Of a stretch of 33,675 bases of DNA, positions 7,964-16,358 are shown piece by piece. The translations under genes were made by a program, and so were the position numbers. Position 1 is the stretch's first letter, and every line of letters starts with the position of its first letter. Under the pieces are notes generated by a model. It was not told where the DNA came from, made no database searches, and was given only the letters and a program-made list of their open reading frames with translations. The stretch comes from Acidobacteriota bacterium. GTDB lineage: Bacteria > Acidobacteriota > Vicinamibacteria > Fen-336. The stretch covers positions 1 to 33,675 of the forward strand of contig JAJDNS010000230.1 in NCBI GenBank assembly GCA_022340585.1, given 5' to 3'.

Positions 7964-10141
7964 ATGAGCACACGCACGTGGATGGTCGGCCTCTTGATCC
8001 TGGGCGCGGCGGGAGTGCAGGGCGCCGAAGCCGGGAAGCGGCGTCCTCTCGCGGTCGAGGACTTCGCCGCCTTGCAGGAGATCGCCAACCCCCGGATCAG
8101 CCCCGAAGGCGAGTGGGTGGCGTTCGAGGTCGAGACCCAGGACCTCGAGGCGGACGAGGCCGAGACCCGGCTCTGGATGGTGGCGACAGCGGGCGGCGAC
8201 CCGATCCCCTTGACCCGCAAGGGGAGCTCGGCCGGCAGCGCCCGTTGGAGCCCGGACGGCCGGCAGCTGGCGTTCCTGTCGGACCGCCCCGGTCCGAACA
8301 CGAAGGCCGGCCGCAGGAAGGACAAGAAGAAGTCCCAGGTCTGGACCCTCGACCGGCGTGGGGGCGAGGCCCGTCGCCTGACCAACGTCGAGCAGGGGAT
8401 CGAGGCCTTCGAGTGGGCGCCGGACAGCCACCGTCTCGTCCTGGTGATCCGGGACCGCAAGCCCGAGTGGAACCAGGCGGAAACGAAGGAGAGCAGGACG
8501 GAGGAGGATGTCCCGGCCCCGTGGGTGATCGACCGACTCCAGTTCAAGCGGGACTACCGGGGCTATCTCGACCGGCGACGCACCCACCTGTTCGTGTTCG
8601 ACATCGCCGGGGGGGAGAGCCGGCAGGTCACCTTCGGCGACTACGACGACTCCGAGCCGGCCTGGGCGCCGGACGGGCAGAGCATCGCCTTCGTGAGCAA
8701 CCGCACCGAGGAGCCCGACTCCAACTACAACTCCGACCTCTGGCTGGTGCATCCGGGCGACCCCGCCGAGGAACCGAAGCCGACGCAGCTCACCCTCAAC
8801 CCGGGGTCGGACACGAGGCCGGTCTGGGACCCGAGTGGCACCCTTCTCGCCTACGAGACCAACACGCGCCCGGAGATCGTCGACTACGCCCAGACCCACC
8901 TGGCAGTGATCCCGGCCGGCGGCGGCGAGGCCCGGGTCCTGACCGCGGACCTGGACCGCAATGCCACCGCGCCCCGGTTCTCACCGGACGGCAAGGAGCT
9001 GCTCTTCCTCCTCGAGGACCACGGCGAGGTCCAGCTCGCCAGGGTGCCCGTCACCGGGGGTGACGTGACGAGGATCCTCACCGGGCCTCGGGTGGTGAAG
9101 GCCGCGGAGGTGGCGCCCACCGGAACGGTGGTGGCCCTCGTCAGCGACCCGCACCGCCCCGGGGACCTCTTCGCCTCCGACCCCGACGACCTCGCGACCC
9201 TCCGCCAGCTCACCCGTGTCAACGAGGAGCTCCTCTCGGGGACCGACCTGGCCGAGGTGGAGAAGGTCGCGGTCCGGAGCCCCGACGGCACCCCCGTGGA
9301 GGCGTTCGTCTACCGGCCCCCCGCCTTCGGGCCGGGGCGACGGTACCCCACCATCCTGTGGCTCCACGGTGGTCCCCAGGCCCAGCACGACCACGCCTTC
9401 AGCTTCCGGGGCCAGCTGTTCGCGGCGAACGGATACCTGGTGGTGATGCCCAATCCCCGGGGCTCGACGGGCTACGGCCAGGACTTCACCCTGGGCATCT
9501 GGGCCGACTGGGGTCACCACGACACCCAGGACGTCCTGGCCGCCGTGGACGGCGTCGTCGAGCAGGGCCTGGCCGACCCCGATCGCCTCGGCGTGGGCGG
9601 GTGGTCCTACGGAGGCATTCTCACCAACTACGTCATCACATCCACCGATCGCTTCGCCGGGGCGGTCTCGGGGGCCAGCGGGGCCCTGTGGGTGGCCAAC
9701 TACGGCCACGACCACTACCAGCGCTGGTACGAGGGCGAGTTCGGCCTGCCCTGGGAGACGCGGGAGCTGTGGGAGCGCCTCTCGCCCTACAACAAGGTGG
9801 AGAAGATCACCACCCCCACCCTCTGGATTGGCGGCGAGAAGGACTGGAACGTCCCCATCCTGAACTCAGAGCAGATGTATCAGGCCATGAGGAGGCTGGG
9901 CCGCGAGACCCGGCTCGTGGTCTACCCGGGCGAGCACCACGGAATCAAGCGGCCCTCCTACCAGAAGCACATGTACGAGCAGTTCGTGGCCTGGTTCGAC
10001 GAGCACGTGAAGGGGCCGGACCGACCCGCCAAGGCATCCGGCCCAGGCCAGCTCGGTCCGCGGAGTGAGGCCTATCGCCCCGCCCCCGCTGCCGCGGGCG
10101 TGGTCGCTGCCTCCGGGTCCGCCGGTGCGCGGAGGGAGTAG
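7964..10141 (+). CDS. secreted S9 family prolyl oligopeptidase/dipeptidyl-peptidase-like serine peptidase
   Basis: This 725-residue peptidase should cleave short peptides outside the cytoplasm. A signal peptide (about 1-21, ending GAEA) is followed by a WD40-like/PD40 beta-propeller (about 35-440) and a C-terminal alpha/beta-hydrolase domain (about 450-690). The catalytic triad is visible: Ser548 in GWSYGG, Asp627 in GEKDWNVP and His659 in PGEHHG. The start at 7964 is preferred over the longer open frame because TGGGAG lies seven bases upstream and a signal peptide begins there. The last 35 or so residues are Ala/Pro/Gly-rich without homology that I recognise, and their coding sequence overlaps the convergent PQQ-like gene by 70 bases. 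Neighbours (DAO oxidase, tricorn) point to peptide catabolism. Confidence 0.93.
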   Translation: MSTRTWMVGLLILGAAGVQGAEAGKRRPLAVEDFAALQEIANPRISPEGEWVAFEVETQDLEADEAETRLWMVATAGGDPIPLTRKGSSAGSARWSPDGRQLAFLSDRPGPNTKAGRRKDKKKSQVWTLDRRGGEARRLTNVEQGIEAFEWAPDSHRLVLVIRDRKPEWNQAETKESRTEEDVPAPWVIDRLQFKRDYRGYLDRRRTHLFVFDIAGGESRQVTFGDYDDSEPAWAPDGQSIAFVSNRTEEPDSNYNSDLWLVHPGDPAEEPKPTQLTLNPGSDTRPVWDPSGTLLAYETNTRPEIVDYAQTHLAVIPAGGGEARVLTADLDRNATAPRFSPDGKELLFLLEDHGEVQLARVPVTGGDVTRILTGPRVVKAAEVAPTGTVVALVSDPHRPGDLFASDPDDLATLRQLTRVNEELLSGTDLAEVEKVAVRSPDGTPVEAFVYRPPAFGPGRRYPTILWLHGGPQAQHDHAFSFRGQLFAANGYLVVMPNPRGSTGYGQDFTLGIWADWGHHDTQDVLAAVDGVVEQGLADPDRLGVGGWSYGGILTNYVITSTDRFAGAVSGASGALWVANYGHDHYQRWYEGEFGLPWETRELWERLSPYNKVEKITTPTLWIGGEKDWNVPILNSEQMYQAMRRLGRETRLVVYPGEHHGIKRPSYQKHMYEQFVAWFDEHVKGPDRPAKASGPGQLGPRSEAYRPAPAAAGVVAASGSAGARRE

Positions 10142-11586
10142 AGCTTGCTCTTGGTGCGGATCAGGAGGCGCCCTCGCGAGATCGCGGGCGTGGCCATGGA
10201 GAACTCCTCCAGGGAGTTGGTGCCGAGCAGCTCGAACTCCTCACCCGCCTTGATCACGAAGGTGTCCCCCTCCTCGTTCAGGCAGAAGATCATCCCGTTG
10301 TAGGCCCAGGGGGAGGCGGTGAAGTTGCGGGCTCGACGGTGGATCCGCTGTTTGTAGGTCTGCTCGCCGGTCTTCGGGTCCAGCCGGGAGAAGACGCCCT
10401 TGTCGGAGAGGACGTACAGCCCGCCGTCGTACAGGACGGGGGTGGGGAGATAGGTGCCGCCGGCCTTCTGGTTGTACCAGGCCACGAACTCGCCCCGGTC
10501 GCTCTCCTCGGGGGGAGTGATGTCTCCGGATCCCCCTGGCTTGATGGCGACGATCGGCTTGTTCTCCTCCCGAGCGGAGCCCCCGGTGAGGTAGACGAGA
10601 CCATCCCCGGCAAACGGGCTCGGGATGGCCTGCAGCCCCATGCGCGACATGCGCCACAGCTCCCGGCCCTCCAGGTCGTAGCTGATGGCCCAGCCGGGGC
10701 CGCTGGTGACGATCTCCGTGCGGCGCTCGTTCGGCCAGACGAACGGCGTCGACCAGGCGGACCGGATCTGCTCGGTACCCAGCCCCTTCCGGGCGGTACG
10801 CCACCGGCGCTTGCCGTCGCGGGTGTCGAAGGCAGCGACGAAGCTGTCTTCCTCGTTGTCGTTCAGGATGATCAGCTGGTCCCCGTGGAGGGCGGGCGAG
10901 GCCCCGCTCCCGAAGTCGAGGTAGACCTGGTGGGGCGCGAGCGGGGTCTCCCACAGCGGCCGGCCCTCGAAGTCGAAGGCGTAGAGCCCCAGGAAGGCCA
11001 CGTACACGTAGACCGCCCGCCCGTCGGTGACCGGCGTCTCGGAGGTGTAGCTGTTCTTGCGGTGACGACCCACCGGGGGCGGCCCGTTGTGAAAGTTGCG
11101 CTGCCAGAGGATCCGACCCGTCTCCAGATCGAGGCAGTGCAGGTGATAGGCGAGGGTCACCTCGTCCGGCATCTCCATGTCGCGGGCCGTCACCAGCGCC
11201 TCGACCTCTTCCTCGGTCTTGCCCTGCTTCGTCAGCTCCGCGACGTAGTCGTTGGAGAAGTCGACTCCGAGGGACGGCTGCTTCAGCGGCTTCTCCGAGG
11301 TGGTCGAGGTGAGGAACACCTTGTCGCCCCAGACGACCGGTGAGGACCACCCGAGCCCCGGGATCTCGGCCACCCACTCGACGTTGTCGGTGGTCGACCA
11401 GGTGGCGGGCAGGCCGGGATGATCGCTCACCGGGTTCGCACCAGGCCCTCGAAACTGGGGCCAGGTCCCGTCCTGCGCGACGGCGGGACCGCACAGACAC
11501 CCGCACAGCCCAAGGGCCGTGGCCAGCCGGGCACCGGTCGCTCCCGCGCGCCTCCGGGATCGAAGCCCGGCCCCTGAATGGCTCAT
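10072..11586 (-). CDS. secreted PQQ-like beta-propeller repeat protein
   Basis: This 504-residue exported protein has an Arg-rich N-terminus, a hydrophobic core and a cleavage site near AVAQ (about 38). The mature part begins with WPQFRGPG and then shows repeated W-x-x-P-V-V-W-G-D and G-R-x-L-W blades, typical of the eight-bladed PQQ-like/quinoprotein alcohol dehydrogenase-type propeller. This subgroup (WPQFRGP... GWSSPVVWGD) is common in Planctomycetota and Acidobacteriota, and usually no enzyme activity is established. It may be a binding or scaffold protein in the envelope. I see no clear PQQ-dehydrogenase disulfide or catalytic signature. The start is supported by GAGGAGG five bases upstream. 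It has its own TATACT promoter box inside a perfect 13-bp inverted repeat. Its 3' end overlaps the convergent S9 peptidase gene by 70 bases. Confidence 0.9.
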   Translation of the reverse strand: MSHSGAGLRSRRRAGATGARLATALGLCGCLCGPAVAQDGTWPQFRGPGANPVSDHPGLPATWSTTDNVEWVAEIPGLGWSSPVVWGDKVFLTSTTSEKPLKQPSLGVDFSNDYVAELTKQGKTEEEVEALVTARDMEMPDEVTLAYHLHCLDLETGRILWQRNFHNGPPPVGRHRKNSYTSETPVTDGRAVYVYVAFLGLYAFDFEGRPLWETPLAPHQVYLDFGSGASPALHGDQLIILNDNEEDSFVAAFDTRDGKRRWRTARKGLGTEQIRSAWSTPFVWPNERRTEIVTSGPGWAISYDLEGRELWRMSRMGLQAIPSPFAGDGLVYLTGGSAREENKPIVAIKPGGSGDITPPEESDRGEFVAWYNQKAGGTYLPTPVLYDGGLYVLSDKGVFSRLDPKTGEQTYKQRIHRRARNFTASPWAYNGMIFCLNEEGDTFVIKAGEEFELLGTNSLEEFSMATPAISRGRLLIRTKSKLYSLRAPADPEAATTPAAAGAGR

Positions 11587-11612
11587 GCCTGCCTCCTCGC
11601 TTCCCGCTCTCC

Positions 11613-11649
11613 CACCGAGCGAGAGGCCGAGTATAGCTCTCGCTCGGTG
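11613..11649. promoter_or_regulatory. perfect 13-bp inverted repeat enclosing a -10 box (operator candidate)
   Basis: CACCGAGCGAGAG (11613-11625) and CTCTCGCTCGGTG (11637-11649) are exact reverse complements separated by 11 bases. The spacer contains the minus-strand hexamer TATACT. Arms flanking the -10 box are a typical repressor-operator layout. The same sequence could fold as an RNA hairpin ending the upstream gene (stop at 11670), but no T tract follows in that direction. Confidence 0.55.
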
Positions 11650-11658
11650 CACACTCGA
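11630..11658 (-). promoter_or_regulatory. promoter of the PQQ-like protein gene
   Basis: On the minus strand TATACT (11635-11630) matches the -10 consensus at five of six positions. At 17 bases upstream the sequence is TCGAGT, a weak -35. The start site would lie near 11623, giving a leader of about 37 bases with the strong GAGGAGG ribosome-binding site. The box lies within the inverted repeat described separately. Confidence 0.45.
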
Positions 11659-11669
11659 CCGGCCCCCTC

Positions 11670-12974
11670 CTACCCGATGACCGTGTCGCTGCTCTCGAGC
11701 GCGCCGCGCCGACGCGACAGGAAGCCCGTGTCGACGGTGTGGCCGATGCGCGGGAGCTCGAGCTGGATCGGCTCCGCGTCCACGTCCCGGCCGGCCTCGC
11801 TCGTCGTGACGATCTCCGCCATCAAGGCCCCCAGGACCGGAGCCGTCTTGAAGGACGACCCGCTGGTCCCGATGCACACGTAGTACCCGGCACGGTCCGT
11901 CTTGTCGACGATCGGATACCAGTCCTGGACGGTCACGTCGTAGAGGGACACGACCCCCCTCATGGGCCCGAGCGTCAGCTCCGGGAAACGCCTCATGGCC
12001 CGCAGGCACTGGCGCTCGCGGTAGCGCTGCGAGAGATTCGTCCGGGCGGTGTCCGGGTCGTCGATCCATTCCAGCTCGTCGCAGGGCGGATCGGTGGTGC
12101 CCACGATGAGGGCGCGGTCGGCGGACTCGGGCCGGAAGTAGACGCCGGCGTCGAGGTCGCCCACGATGGGAAGCGTCTGGCCCCGGGGGGTGCCGCGCAG
12201 GGGGTTGTCCAGGGCGTGGACCTCCCGCACCAGCGGCCGCGTCTTCAGGGGCAGCGTCACCCCGGCCAGGACGTTCACCCGCCCCGAGTGGGGCCCGGCG
12301 GCGTTGACGACCACGTCCGACTCCACGGTCGATCCGTCAGAGAGCTCCAGCGTGAACCGCCGGCCACCGCCCTCCGACACGGACCGCACCTCGCGGTTCA
12401 GCAGAAACCGCACACCCTCCCGCTCCCCGGCGAGGCGCAGGTTGTGGGTCGCGAGCCCCGGTGACACGACGTACCCCGCGTCTTCCTCGTAGACCGCGCC
12501 CCCGATGGGCCTCCGGTCTTCTCCCTCGTCCAGAAAGGCCGGGTCGTCGATCGACCTCGGCGGATACTGCGAGGCCACGTCGAGCCAGGGAAACCGCTCC
12601 TGCAGCTCTTCGGCGGTCAGGATCCGGGCCGGCACGCCGATCTCCTGCATCTTCACGGCGCGCTCTCGGAGCTCGTCGGTGAGCTCGGGGAGCACGAACG
12701 CCATGCCCGTTCTCCTGAAGACCGCCAGTTCCTCATCGATCGGCCCGAGGTGGCCGGCCCAGTCCCCCCAGATCTGGGCGCCCTCGTGGGCCATGGCGGT
12801 CATCCCGGGCTGGGAGTAGAAGCGCCGGACGATCCCGCAGGAGGCCGAGGTGGAGCCGTGGCCGACCTCGCCGTTCTTGTCGAGGACCGTGACCCCGAGG
12901 CCGCGCTTCCGCAGCTCGAAGCCCACGGCACAGCCAATGACGCCCCCGCCGATCACGCACACCCTTCCCGCCAT
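11670..12974 (-). CDS. FAD-dependent oxidoreductase of the DAO (D-amino acid/sarcosine oxidase) family
   Basis: This 434-residue flavoprotein begins at once with the dinucleotide-binding motif VCVIGGGVIGCAVGFELRK (5-23) and an acidic residue at the end of the second strand (LDKN). A C-terminal IGTSGSSFKTAP segment lies where DAO-family enzymes contact the flavin. The likely reaction is oxidation of an amino acid, N-methyl amino acid or similar amine with release of an imine. The electron acceptor is unknown. There is no signal peptide, so it is cytosolic. ATG 12974 is chosen because the Rossmann motif follows in the normal distance. A GTG at 12989 would add five residues. Neither has a good Shine-Dalgarno. 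It is divergent from the tricorn protease gene and upstream of the PQQ-like gene (83-base gap). Confidence 0.88.
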   Translation of the reverse strand: MAGRVCVIGGGVIGCAVGFELRKRGLGVTVLDKNGEVGHGSTSASCGIVRRFYSQPGMTAMAHEGAQIWGDWAGHLGPIDEELAVFRRTGMAFVLPELTDELRERAVKMQEIGVPARILTAEELQERFPWLDVASQYPPRSIDDPAFLDEGEDRRPIGGAVYEEDAGYVVSPGLATHNLRLAGEREGVRFLLNREVRSVSEGGGRRFTLELSDGSTVESDVVVNAAGPHSGRVNVLAGVTLPLKTRPLVREVHALDNPLRGTPRGQTLPIVGDLDAGVYFRPESADRALIVGTTDPPCDELEWIDDPDTARTNLSQRYRERQCLRAMRRFPELTLGPMRGVVSLYDVTVQDWYPIVDKTDRAGYYVCIGTSGSSFKTAPVLGALMAEIVTTSEAGRDVDAEPIQLELPRIGHTVDTGFLSRRRGALESSDTVIG

Positions 12975-13060
12975 GGCGACATTCTGCACGCTCCGCCGCT
13001 CTCAGGCCACCGTGAGCCATCGGGTCCGCTTGACCCGGGGGGCGGAGCGAGACAGGCTTC

Positions 13061-13074
13061 GGTGCGGCCGCACC
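13061..13074. promoter_or_regulatory. perfect 14-bp palindrome upstream of the tricorn gene
   Basis: GGTGCGGCCGCACC is its own reverse complement. It ends six bases before the GGAGGAG ribosome-binding site of the protease gene, inside the 120-base divergent region shared with the flavoenzyme gene. It is a candidate operator for one or both genes. A TTGACC -35-like box at 13030-13035, part of a small CGGGTC/GACCCG inverted repeat (13021-13037), lacks a good -10. Confidence 0.35.
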
Positions 13075-13094
13075 ACCGTTGGAGGAGAAAGCTC

Positions 13095-16000
13095 ATGCGT
13101 CTGGTCACCACCCTCGCTCTTCTGGCCCTGCTCGGCGCGCCCGGCGCTCACGCCATCGACATCGCCGACACCCGGCTCCTCTCCGAGCCGGCGGTGAGCA
13201 CGGACCACCTCGCCTTCGCCTACGCCAACGATCTCTGGGTCGCCGATCTCGACGGCTCCGGGGTCCGCCGGCTGACGTCGCACCCCGGCGTCGAGTCGGG
13301 TCCACGCTTCTCTCCCGACGGGACCCTCGTCGCCTTCACCGGTCGCTACGAAGGAAACACGGACGTCTACGTGATCTCCGCCGCCGGCGGCGAGCCCCGG
13401 CGCCTCACGTGGCACCCGGGACCGGACCTCGTCCTCGGCTTCACCCCGGACGGCCGCGCCGTGCTCTTCTCCTCTCCCCGGACGGTCCACACCCGGCGGT
13501 ACACCCAGCTCTTCACGGTACCGGTGGAAGGGGGCGCCCCGACCCGGCTTCCGATCCCCCACGCCAGCAAGGCGGCCATCTCGCCCGACGGGAGCACGAT
13601 CGCCTACCTGCCCCTGGGAGAGCGTTTCCTCCAGTGGAAGCACTACCGGGGAGGCACCGCCTCCCGGATCCTGCTCTTCGACACCGCGACCCGGGAGGTC
13701 GAGGTCGTCCCCCAGCCGGCGGGCCGGTGCAACGACACCGACCCCATGTGGATCGACGGGCGGCTCTTCTTCCGCTCCGACCGGGACGGGGAGTTCAACG
13801 TCTACGCCTTCGACCGGGCCACGAGGGCGATCGCGCCCCTCACCGCCCACGACGACTTCCCGGTGCTGAGCGCCTCGGCCGGGGGCGGGCGCATCGCCTA
13901 CGAGCAGGCCGGCCTCCTCCACCTCCTGGATCCCTCCACGGGGTCGGCCACCCCCCTGAAGGTGGGGGTGGCCGCCGACCTCGTGGAGCGGCGGCCCCGC
14001 TGGGCGAAGGGGGCGAAGTGGATCCGGGGCGCCAGCCTGTCCCCGTCGGGCGCCCGCGTGGCCCTCGAGTTCCGGGGCGAGATCGTGACCGTGCCCCGGG
14101 AGAAGGGCGACGACCGCAACCTCACACGGTCGCCCGGGGCCCACGAGCGGTCGCCAGCGTGGTCCCCCGACGGGGAGTGGATCGCCTACCTCTCCGACGC
14201 CAGCGGCGAGTACGCGCTGCACCTCGCGGCCCCGGACGGGCGGGACGAGGTCCGGGAGCTTCCCCTCGACGGCCCGGGCTTCTACGCCGACCTCGTCTGG
14301 TCTCCGGACTCGACGATGATCAGCTTCGTCGACAACTCCCGGACGGTCTGGATCCTCGACGTCGCCACCGGGAAGCAGACCCGGGTCGACGGGGACGTGG
14401 TCTACGGGCCCCTCCGCTCCCTTCAGGATGCCCGAGCGTGGTCGCCGGACTCGCGCTGGCTCGCCTACACCCGCAACACGCCGACCTTCCGCAACGAGCT
14501 CCTTCTCTACTCGGTCGCCGACGGGACGTCCCAACAGGTGGGCGACGGCCTCGCCGACGTCACCCACCCGGTCTTCGACGCCTCGGGCCAGTACCTCTAC
14601 TTCCTCGTCTCGACCGACGCCGGCCCGGTGAACGACTGGTTCTCCCAGTCGAGCGCCGATATGCGCTCGGTCCAGCAGATCTACCTGGCCGTCCTCGGGA
14701 AGGGCGTTCCTTCGCCCCTCGCCCGGCAGAGCGACGAGGAGGAAGGGCCGGGCGAGGATGAGGAGGAGACGGAGAAGGAGGACGGGGAGGAAGACGCCGA
14801 GCCGGTGGTGGTCCGGTTCGATCCCGAGGGCCTCGCCGAGCGCGTCCTCGCCCTGCCCGTGAAGGCCGGCGTCTACGCCGATCTCGCGGCCGGGACCGCC
14901 GGGCAGCTCTTCTACCGCCGCGGGGCGTCCACCGACGACGAGGCCGCGTTCGCCGTCTACCGCTACGACCTCGACAAGAGGAAGGAGGAGGAGCTCCTGG
15001 ACAAGGCGGACGGCTTCAGCCTCTCCGCCGACAAGAAGCGGGCCCTCCTGCGGGTCGGCGAGGCCTGGCACGTGGTGGACGTCGGCGAGGAGCCCGAGCT
15101 CGATCTCGACGAGTTCGAGCTCGACGTCGAACGGGTCCAGGTGAAGGTGGACCCGCCGGCAGAGTGGGCGCAGATCTTCGACGAGGCCTGGCGGATCAAC
15201 CGCGACTTCTTCTACGACCCGGGCTATCACGGAGCCGACTGGCCGGCCATGCGCGAGCGCTACGTGACCTTCCTGCCTCATCTGGCCACCCGCAACGACC
15301 TGTTCCGGGTCATCCGCTGGATGCTCAGCGAGCTGGCGGTCGGTCACTCCTACCAGGGCAACGGCGACATCTGGTGGGAGCCGGAGACGGTCCCCGGCGG
15401 TCTGCTCGGGGCCGACTACGAGGTCGCGGACGGCCGCTACCGCTTCGCGAAGGTCTACGGCGGACTGAACTGGAACCCCGATCTCCGGTCCCCCCTGACC
15501 GAGCCGGGGGTGGACGTGAAGCCGGGAGAGTACCTGCTCGCGGTCGAGGGTCGCGAGCTGAGGCCTCCGGACAACCTGTACCGGCGATTCGAGCGCACCG
15601 CCGACCGGATCGTCGAGATCACGGTGGGACCGAACGCGGACGGCACGGGCTCCCGGACGGTGAAGGTCGTGCCCGTGGAGGACGAGGCGGACCTGAGAAA
15701 CCGGGACTGGGTCGAGGGGAACCTCCGGAAGGTGACCGAGGCCACGGGCGGCCGGGTGGCCTACGTCTACGTCCCGAACACCGCGGGAATGGGCCACACC
15801 TACTTCAAGCGCTACTTCTTTCCCCAGGCTCACCGGGAGGCCATCATCGTCGACGAGCGGTACAACGCCGGGGGCTCGGTGGCCGACTACTACATCGACA
15901 TCCTGCGCCGCCCGGTCATCAGCTACTGGGCGACCCGGTACGGCGCCGACTTCAAGACGCCGATCGCCGGCATCCACGGGCCCAAGGTCATGATCATCGA

Positions 16001-16358
16001 CGAGACCGCGGGCTCCGGCGGCGACCTCCTGCCCTGGATGTTCCGGAAGTTCGAGCTGGGGACCCTGGTGGGCCGACGCACCTGGGGCGGGCTGGTGGGG
16101 GTCCTGGGCTTCCCGGTCCTCATGGACGGGGGGATCGTCACCGCGCCGAACCTGGCCATCTGGACGCCGGAGGAGGGCTTCACCGTGGAGAACGAGGGGG
16201 TGCCTCCCGATGTCGAGGTGGAGCAGACCCCGAAGGATGTCATCGCCGGGCGCGACCCCCAGCTCGAGAAGGCCATCGAGATCGTCATGGAGCAGATCGG
16301 CCCGGAGCCCCGGGCCGATCCCGAGCGCCCGCCCTACCCGCGGACCGCCCGGCCCTGA
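13095..16358 (+). CDS. tricorn-type S41 protease with signal peptide
   Basis: This 1087-residue tricorn homologue degrades oligopeptides, in the archaeal prototype downstream of the proteasome. An N-terminal signal peptide (about 1-19, ending GAHA) predicts export. Two beta-propellers built of PD40/WD40-like repeats (about 25-310 and 320-660) are followed by the C1 helical domain, a PDZ domain (about 790-860) and the S41 catalytic domain. The residues expected from Thermoplasma tricorn are present at near-identical spacing: His751 (VGHSY), Ser974 (AGSGGD) and Glu1032 (VENEGVPPD), compared with 746, 965 and 1023. A highly acidic Glu/Asp linker lies near 544-570. The start at 13095 has GGAGGAG seven bases upstream. 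The longer open frame upstream is not coding. The 3' end overlaps the convergent oxidoreductase gene by 25 bases. Confidence 0.94.
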   Translation: MRLVTTLALLALLGAPGAHAIDIADTRLLSEPAVSTDHLAFAYANDLWVADLDGSGVRRLTSHPGVESGPRFSPDGTLVAFTGRYEGNTDVYVISAAGGEPRRLTWHPGPDLVLGFTPDGRAVLFSSPRTVHTRRYTQLFTVPVEGGAPTRLPIPHASKAAISPDGSTIAYLPLGERFLQWKHYRGGTASRILLFDTATREVEVVPQPAGRCNDTDPMWIDGRLFFRSDRDGEFNVYAFDRATRAIAPLTAHDDFPVLSASAGGGRIAYEQAGLLHLLDPSTGSATPLKVGVAADLVERRPRWAKGAKWIRGASLSPSGARVALEFRGEIVTVPREKGDDRNLTRSPGAHERSPAWSPDGEWIAYLSDASGEYALHLAAPDGRDEVRELPLDGPGFYADLVWSPDSTMISFVDNSRTVWILDVATGKQTRVDGDVVYGPLRSLQDARAWSPDSRWLAYTRNTPTFRNELLLYSVADGTSQQVGDGLADVTHPVFDASGQYLYFLVSTDAGPVNDWFSQSSADMRSVQQIYLAVLGKGVPSPLARQSDEEEGPGEDEEETEKEDGEEDAEPVVVRFDPEGLAERVLALPVKAGVYADLAAGTAGQLFYRRGASTDDEAAFAVYRYDLDKRKEEELLDKADGFSLSADKKRALLRVGEAWHVVDVGEEPELDLDEFELDVERVQVKVDPPAEWAQIFDEAWRINRDFFYDPGYHGADWPAMRERYVTFLPHLATRNDLFRVIRWMLSELAVGHSYQGNGDIWWEPETVPGGLLGADYEVADGRYRFAKVYGGLNWNPDLRSPLTEPGVDVKPGEYLLAVEGRELRPPDNLYRRFERTADRIVEITVGPNADGTGSRTVKVVPVEDEADLRNRDWVEGNLRKVTEATGGRVAYVYVPNTAGMGHTYFKRYFFPQAHREAIIVDERYNAGGSVADYYIDILRRPVISYWATRYGADFKTPIAGIHGPKVMIIDETAGSGGDLLPWMFRKFELGTLVGRRTWGGLVGVLGFPVLMDGGIVTAPNLAIWTPEEGFTVENEGVPPDVEVEQTPKDVIAGRDPQLEKAIEIVMEQIGPEPRADPERPPYPRTARP

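Noticed and set aside
12750..13094. N-terminal extension of the tricorn frame by 115 codons
   Set aside because: The ATG at 13095 has an ideal ribosome-binding site and begins a signal peptide. The extension overlaps the divergent flavoenzyme gene.
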